In this document: in pieces, positions 59,665 to 64,000 of the stretch
Layout: each line of letters begins with the position of its first letter
Numbering within the stretch: the first letter of the stretch is position 1
NCBI RefSeq assembly: GCF_019903425.1
Contig: NZ_JACHUZ010000013.1
Span: 500,087 to 564,086, forward strand
DNA from: Vreelandella halophila
GTDB lineage: Bacteria; Pseudomonadota; Gammaproteobacteria; Pseudomonadales; Oleiphilaceae
Reading direction: 5' to 3'
Length of the DNA: 64,000 bases
The notes under the pieces: generated by a model
Seen by the model: only the letters and a program-made list of their open reading frames with translations
The model's database searches: none
Told to the model about the DNA's origin: nothing
Translations under genes and position numbers: made by a program

Positions 59665-60123
59665 ATGACAGCCATGACCCGCTGGAACCCCTTTGCCGAG
59701 TTCGAGGACATTCTCGACCGCTATAACCGCCAGGTAGCCGGCCGCAACTCAGCTCCGGCGACCAACGGCAACCGGGAGATCCTGCAGAAGACCGACTGGG
59801 CACCCTCGGTGGACATCACCGAGAACAAGGATGCCTTCGTCATAACCGCGGAACTGCCCGGTATTCGGAAAGAGGATGTGAATGTCTCGGTGCAGGACGG
59901 CGTTCTCACCATCCAGGGTGAGCGTAACTTCGAGAACACCGAGGACGAGGCCAGGCGGCACCGGGTGGAACGGTTCTACGGCCACTTCGCCCGCAGCTTC
60001 TCGCTGCCGGATAATGTGGACGACGAGAACATCAAGGCCAACTACCACGATGGCGTGCTTGAGCTGACCCTGGCCAAACAGGAGAAGGCCAAGCCCCGGG
60101 CCATCGAGGTGGAAGTCAACTGA
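59665..60123 (+). CDS. Small heat-shock protein (Hsp20/alpha-crystallin)
   Basis: A 152-residue Hsp20. The alpha-crystallin domain runs from VDITENKDAFVITAELPGIRKEDV to LPDNVDDENIKANYHDGVLELTLAKQEKAKPRAIEVEV, including the A-x-x-x-n-GVL-type motif (ANYHDGVLEL). The start is ATG 59665 after AGGAGG (59651-59656); the GTG at 59656 is within the RBS. It prevents protein aggregation. A strong terminator follows. Upstream, a CTCCCCT stretch (59605-59611) could pair with the RBS. Confidence 0.95.
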   Translation: MTAMTRWNPFAEFEDILDRYNRQVAGRNSAPATNGNREILQKTDWAPSVDITENKDAFVITAELPGIRKEDVNVSVQDGVLTIQGERNFENTEDEARRHRVERFYGHFARSFSLPDNVDDENIKANYHDGVLELTLAKQEKAKPRAIEVEVN

Positions 60124-60154
60124 CCCCTCGGGGCGGAATGCCCCATGGTGCCCC

Positions 60155-60182
60155 GGCGCCGGCTCTGCCCGGCGCCTTTTTT
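60155..60182 (+). terminator. Intrinsic terminator after hsp20
   Basis: GGCGCCGG (60155-60162), loop CTCTGC, CCGGCGCC (60169-60176), then TTTTTT (60177-60182). Classic Rho-independent terminator, 32 bases after the Hsp20 stop. Confidence 0.95.
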
Positions 60183-60193
60183 ATGCCCGGAAC

Positions 60194-61027
60194 TCAGTCC
60201 CCACCATCGGTGTCACAGTCCGGTTCGTAAATCTCGATCTCCACGCGCCGGTTCTTCTCGCGGCCTTCCGCAGTGTCGTTATCAGCGATCGGCCGGGTTT
60301 CGGCACGCCCTGCCGCCACTACATTCTCCGCCGGGATGGCCCGGTTGAGCACCAGCTCATGCACCAGGGAAACGGCGCGCGCGGCGGACAGGTCCCAGTT
60401 GGAACGATAACGGTCGCTCACGATGGGCCGGTTGTCCGTATGGCCGGTGACGATCACCTCACCGTCACAGCGCGCCACAATATCCACGATGTCGGCCACG
60501 ACGGGGCGGATGTCTGGGATCAGCTCAGCACTACCCACCGGGAAGGTGGCCTGGTCGTTAAACCGGATCACCACCCGCTGGCGGTCAAACCCGACGTCGA
60601 TCTGTTCCTCGCTGACCGCTTCTTCCATTTCCGAGATGAGCATACTGGCGAGCTGCTCCACGCCCGGATCTACATCCGGGCGTGCCGGCTTCGCCGAGGC
60701 CTGGTCCCGGAGAATGGCCTCGCCCTCGGAAGGCGCTGCGGGTGCCCCGTCCAAGGGGATGGGAACGTCCTCGCTGATCGCCGGGGACTCCGTGTCCTCA
60801 TCCGCCAGTCCCTGGGGCTCGGGCATCTGATCCGGGGCCATGTTGAACGCCTCCACCAGGGAGGTGACCATGGCCCGGTATTTCTCCGCATCCATGCTGG
60901 AAAAGGACAGCATCAGGATGAAAAAGGTCATCAGCAGCATGAACATGTCCGCCAGGGTGGTCATCCACCCCGGGGAGCTGCTGCTGGTATTGCCGCGTCT
61001 GGGCCGGCGCTTGGGCGGTGCCGCCAT
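60194..61027 (-). CDS. Stator subunit PomB/MotB-like with OmpA domain
   Basis: A 277-residue protein. A short basic N terminus and a Ser run (SSSSPGW) precede the helix MTTLADMFMLLMTFFILMLSFSSMD, whose D27 is the candidate ion site. The helix is very like PomB (ATFADL...LLMCFFVLLLSFSEMD), which suggests Na+ coupling. A disordered acidic linker is followed by an OmpA domain (VIVTGHTDNRPIVSDRY, SNWDLSAARAVSLV, EKNRRVEIEIY). ATG 61027 is preferred over a TTG one codon upstream because GGAGGG is well placed. It follows the MotA-like gene by 12 bases. Confidence 0.9.
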   Translation of the reverse strand: MAAPPKRRPRRGNTSSSSPGWMTTLADMFMLLMTFFILMLSFSSMDAEKYRAMVTSLVEAFNMAPDQMPEPQGLADEDTESPAISEDVPIPLDGAPAAPSEGEAILRDQASAKPARPDVDPGVEQLASMLISEMEEAVSEEQIDVGFDRQRVVIRFNDQATFPVGSAELIPDIRPVVADIVDIVARCDGEVIVTGHTDNRPIVSDRYRSNWDLSAARAVSLVHELVLNRAIPAENVVAAGRAETRPIADNDTAEGREKNRRVEIEIYEPDCDTDGGD

Positions 61028-61039
61028 CAACGCCCTCCG

Positions 61040-61813
61040 TCAGGCCTGCCGGCCCTGGTCGAGCCGCTCGCGCGCCTCGGGTGAGAGATAGGCGGCCAGC
61101 ACATCCTGCATGACGCGCGGGTTCTGGCCCTGCAGGATGTTCTGCATGGAGGTCAGCACCAGCGTCATGTTGCGCTGTTCGTCCTGCATCTTGAGCTGGA
61201 GCTTGTCCGCCAGCGGCAGGAAGATCACCTGGCCGATGGCCACGCCGTAGAAGGTGGTCAGCAGCGCCACCGCCATGGCGGGGCCGATGCCGGAGGGGTC
61301 ATCCATCTGGTTGAGCATCTGCACCAGCCCCACCAGTGTGCCGATCATGCCCAGCGCGGGAGCGGAGTCACCAATGCCGCGGAAGACCCTCTCCGCATTC
61401 TCGTACCGTTCCAGGGTCTGCTGGAACTCATGGGTCATGGCCTCCTCGATGAATTCCGGCGGATGGCCGTCCACGGCCAGCTCGATGCTCCTGGCGAGGA
61501 ACCGGTAGCGGGTGTCGTAATCCTCGAGCCCCAGAATCCCTTTCTTGCGGACGATGTCCGCCAGGTCCCGGATCTGCAGGATGAGGTCCAGGGGCTCCTC
61601 GGTGCGGTCCCGGAAAGCCTCGCCGAACGCCATGCGGAAGGCGCTGACCACCGAGGTCATGCGGTGCTTGATCAGGGTCACCGCCAGGGTGCCCACCACC
61701 ACGATGAGAAAACCGGGAATGTTGAGAAACGACGCGAGGCCGGAACTGGTGGCGATCGCGGCAACAATGGTGGTGATGCCGACCAGCAGGCCGAGCAGTG
61801 TCAGAAGATCCAT
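61040..61813 (-). CDS. Stator subunit PomA/MotA-like
   Basis: A 257-residue membrane protein of four helices. GLLVGITTIVAAIATSS and NIPGFLIVVVGTLAVTLIKH begin it, and IGDSAPALGMIGTLVGLVQMLNQM with MAVALLTTFYGVAIGQVIFLPLADKL form helices three and four, typical of PomA. It makes the ion channel with PomB downstream. There is a second stator pair at 21.7-23.2 kb. In a halophile a Na+-driven motor is a reasonable inference. Confidence 0.92.
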   Translation of the reverse strand: MDLLTLLGLLVGITTIVAAIATSSGLASFLNIPGFLIVVVGTLAVTLIKHRMTSVVSAFRMAFGEAFRDRTEEPLDLILQIRDLADIVRKKGILGLEDYDTRYRFLARSIELAVDGHPPEFIEEAMTHEFQQTLERYENAERVFRGIGDSAPALGMIGTLVGLVQMLNQMDDPSGIGPAMAVALLTTFYGVAIGQVIFLPLADKLQLKMQDEQRNMTLVLTSMQNILQGQNPRVMQDVLAAYLSPEARERLDQGRQA

Positions 61814-61902
61814 GGCGCCTCACTGTCTCTGAAGGGGGCCGGGTATCTCTTCCCGGCGGGCATCCATGGCCCCAGCATAGTCCAGATTCAGCGGAACAGC
61901 TT

Positions 61903-63676
<1,774 letters not shown>

Positions 63677-64000
63677 TCAGTCACGCAGAAGGGTACCATC
63701 CATGGGGTCGATGATGCGGCTCGGGCGCCGGGCGCCGCCCAGGGATCCGGTTAGGATGCCGTCCAGCTCACGGCCGAAAGCCCGTTGGATCTGCCAGGAC
63801 CAGCGCAGGGGCGAGCCGCCGGCGCGATTGCAGGATGTGGACACCAGTGGCCCACCAAAGGCCCGGCACAGACGCCGGACCTGGGGATGATCGGGCACCC
63901 GCACGGCCACCCGGTCGTGATCGCCGCGCACCAGTGAAGGCACCCGCTCGCCGGGATCCGGCAGCAACAGCGTATTGGCGCCGGGCCAGTAGTCATCCAC
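63677..64000 (-). CDS. tsaC: Threonylcarbamoyladenylate synthase, C-terminal part
   Basis: The frame is open to the window edge, so the gene's start is outside. The visible 107 residues are the C-terminal half of a YrdC-domain protein: YWPGANTLLLPD, VAVRVPDHPQVRRL, and the STSCNRAG motif (equivalent of STSAN). TsaC makes threonylcarbamoyl-AMP for the t6A37 tRNA modification. Length fits TsaC better than the longer Sua5. It precedes hemF. Confidence 0.9.
   Translation of the reverse strand: MDDYWPGANTLLLPDPGERVPSLVRGDHDRVAVRVPDHPQVRRLCRAFGGPLVSTSCNRAGGSPLRWSWQIQRAFGRELDGILTGSLGGARRPSRIIDPMDGTLLRD

Overview
The window is a dense, high-GC stretch of chromosome (about 74 protein genes, very little intergenic DNA, no tRNA, rRNA, CRISPR array, prophage or insertion sequence that I can see). 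Gene content points to an aerobic, motile, halophilic or haloalkaliphilic gammaproteobacterium, probably near Ectothiorhodospiraceae/Halomonadaceae-type lineages. The reasons are ectoine genes (ectA plus the ectoine-type aspartokinase), a NhaP2-type K+/H+ antiporter, a PomA/PomB-like stator pair, many acidic proteins, and gene orders also known from Pseudomonas (coxBA-coxC-DUF2909-surf1-ctaA-ctaB-sco; tsaC-hemF-aroE; yheV-prlC). The species assignment is inference.

Layout. 1-4.7 kb: end of an L,D-transpeptidase, an HD nucleotidase, then a tight run of pdxH, a PPTase, tag, two crcB halves and two small genes. 4.7-8.0 kb: an RpoS-like sigma factor, aspartokinase and ectA. 8.1-14.4 kb: a stress-like island with a VTT/flavoprotein disulfide-oxidoreductase fusion, a small membrane protein, a TetR regulator with an AhpD-like protein behind three operators, an ECF sigma factor, a zinc-finger anti-sigma fused to a carboxymuconolactone-decarboxylase (CMD/AhpD) domain, and a second short zinc-finger anti-sigma. 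14.4-20.3 kb: solute-binding protein, macrodomain, BluB/haloalkane dehalogenase, thioesterases, Fe-alcohol dehydrogenase, PEBP. 20.5-28.6 kb: diguanylate cyclase, a MotAB pair, CobW GTPase, cupin, NhaP2, ACT-like protein, phosphatase, L,D-transpeptidase, Lpp-like lipoprotein. 28.6-36.6 kb: queE/queC, a structured leader or sRNA, CheY-like protein, a large hybrid histidine kinase and an unknown lipoprotein. 36.7-46.7 kb: beta-lactamase-fold hydrolase, voltage-gated channel, a NemR/NemA-like pair, and an RND efflux operon. 46.7-54.3 kb: the aa3-type cytochrome c oxidase cluster with its heme A and copper assembly genes but no cox11. 54.5-64 kb: unknown protein, DoxX, solute-binding protein, yheV-prlC, gamma carbonic anhydrase, Hsp20, PomAB-like stator, aroE, hemF, tsaC (cut by the window edge).

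The most interesting signal is a shared two-block promoter motif, TGTAAC-N15-nnGTC. By eye it occurs at four intergenic places: before the RpoS-like sigma gene, divergently before the VTT/oxidoreductase fusion and the neighbouring membrane protein, and before the second zinc-finger anti-sigma. The seven TGTAAC copies I found inside genes lack the GTC block. Together with the ECF sigma factor and its unusual CMD-fused anti-sigma, this suggests an ECF regulon in which the anti-sigma carries its own redox (CxxC) sensor and one target is another sigma factor. The other main items are a leader RNA at 30.07-30.28 kb with mutually exclusive stems, an ectA-ask pair lacking ectB/ectC, a bacterial voltage-gated channel with a calcium-channel-like filter, and a cytochrome oxidase operon from which cox11 is missing.
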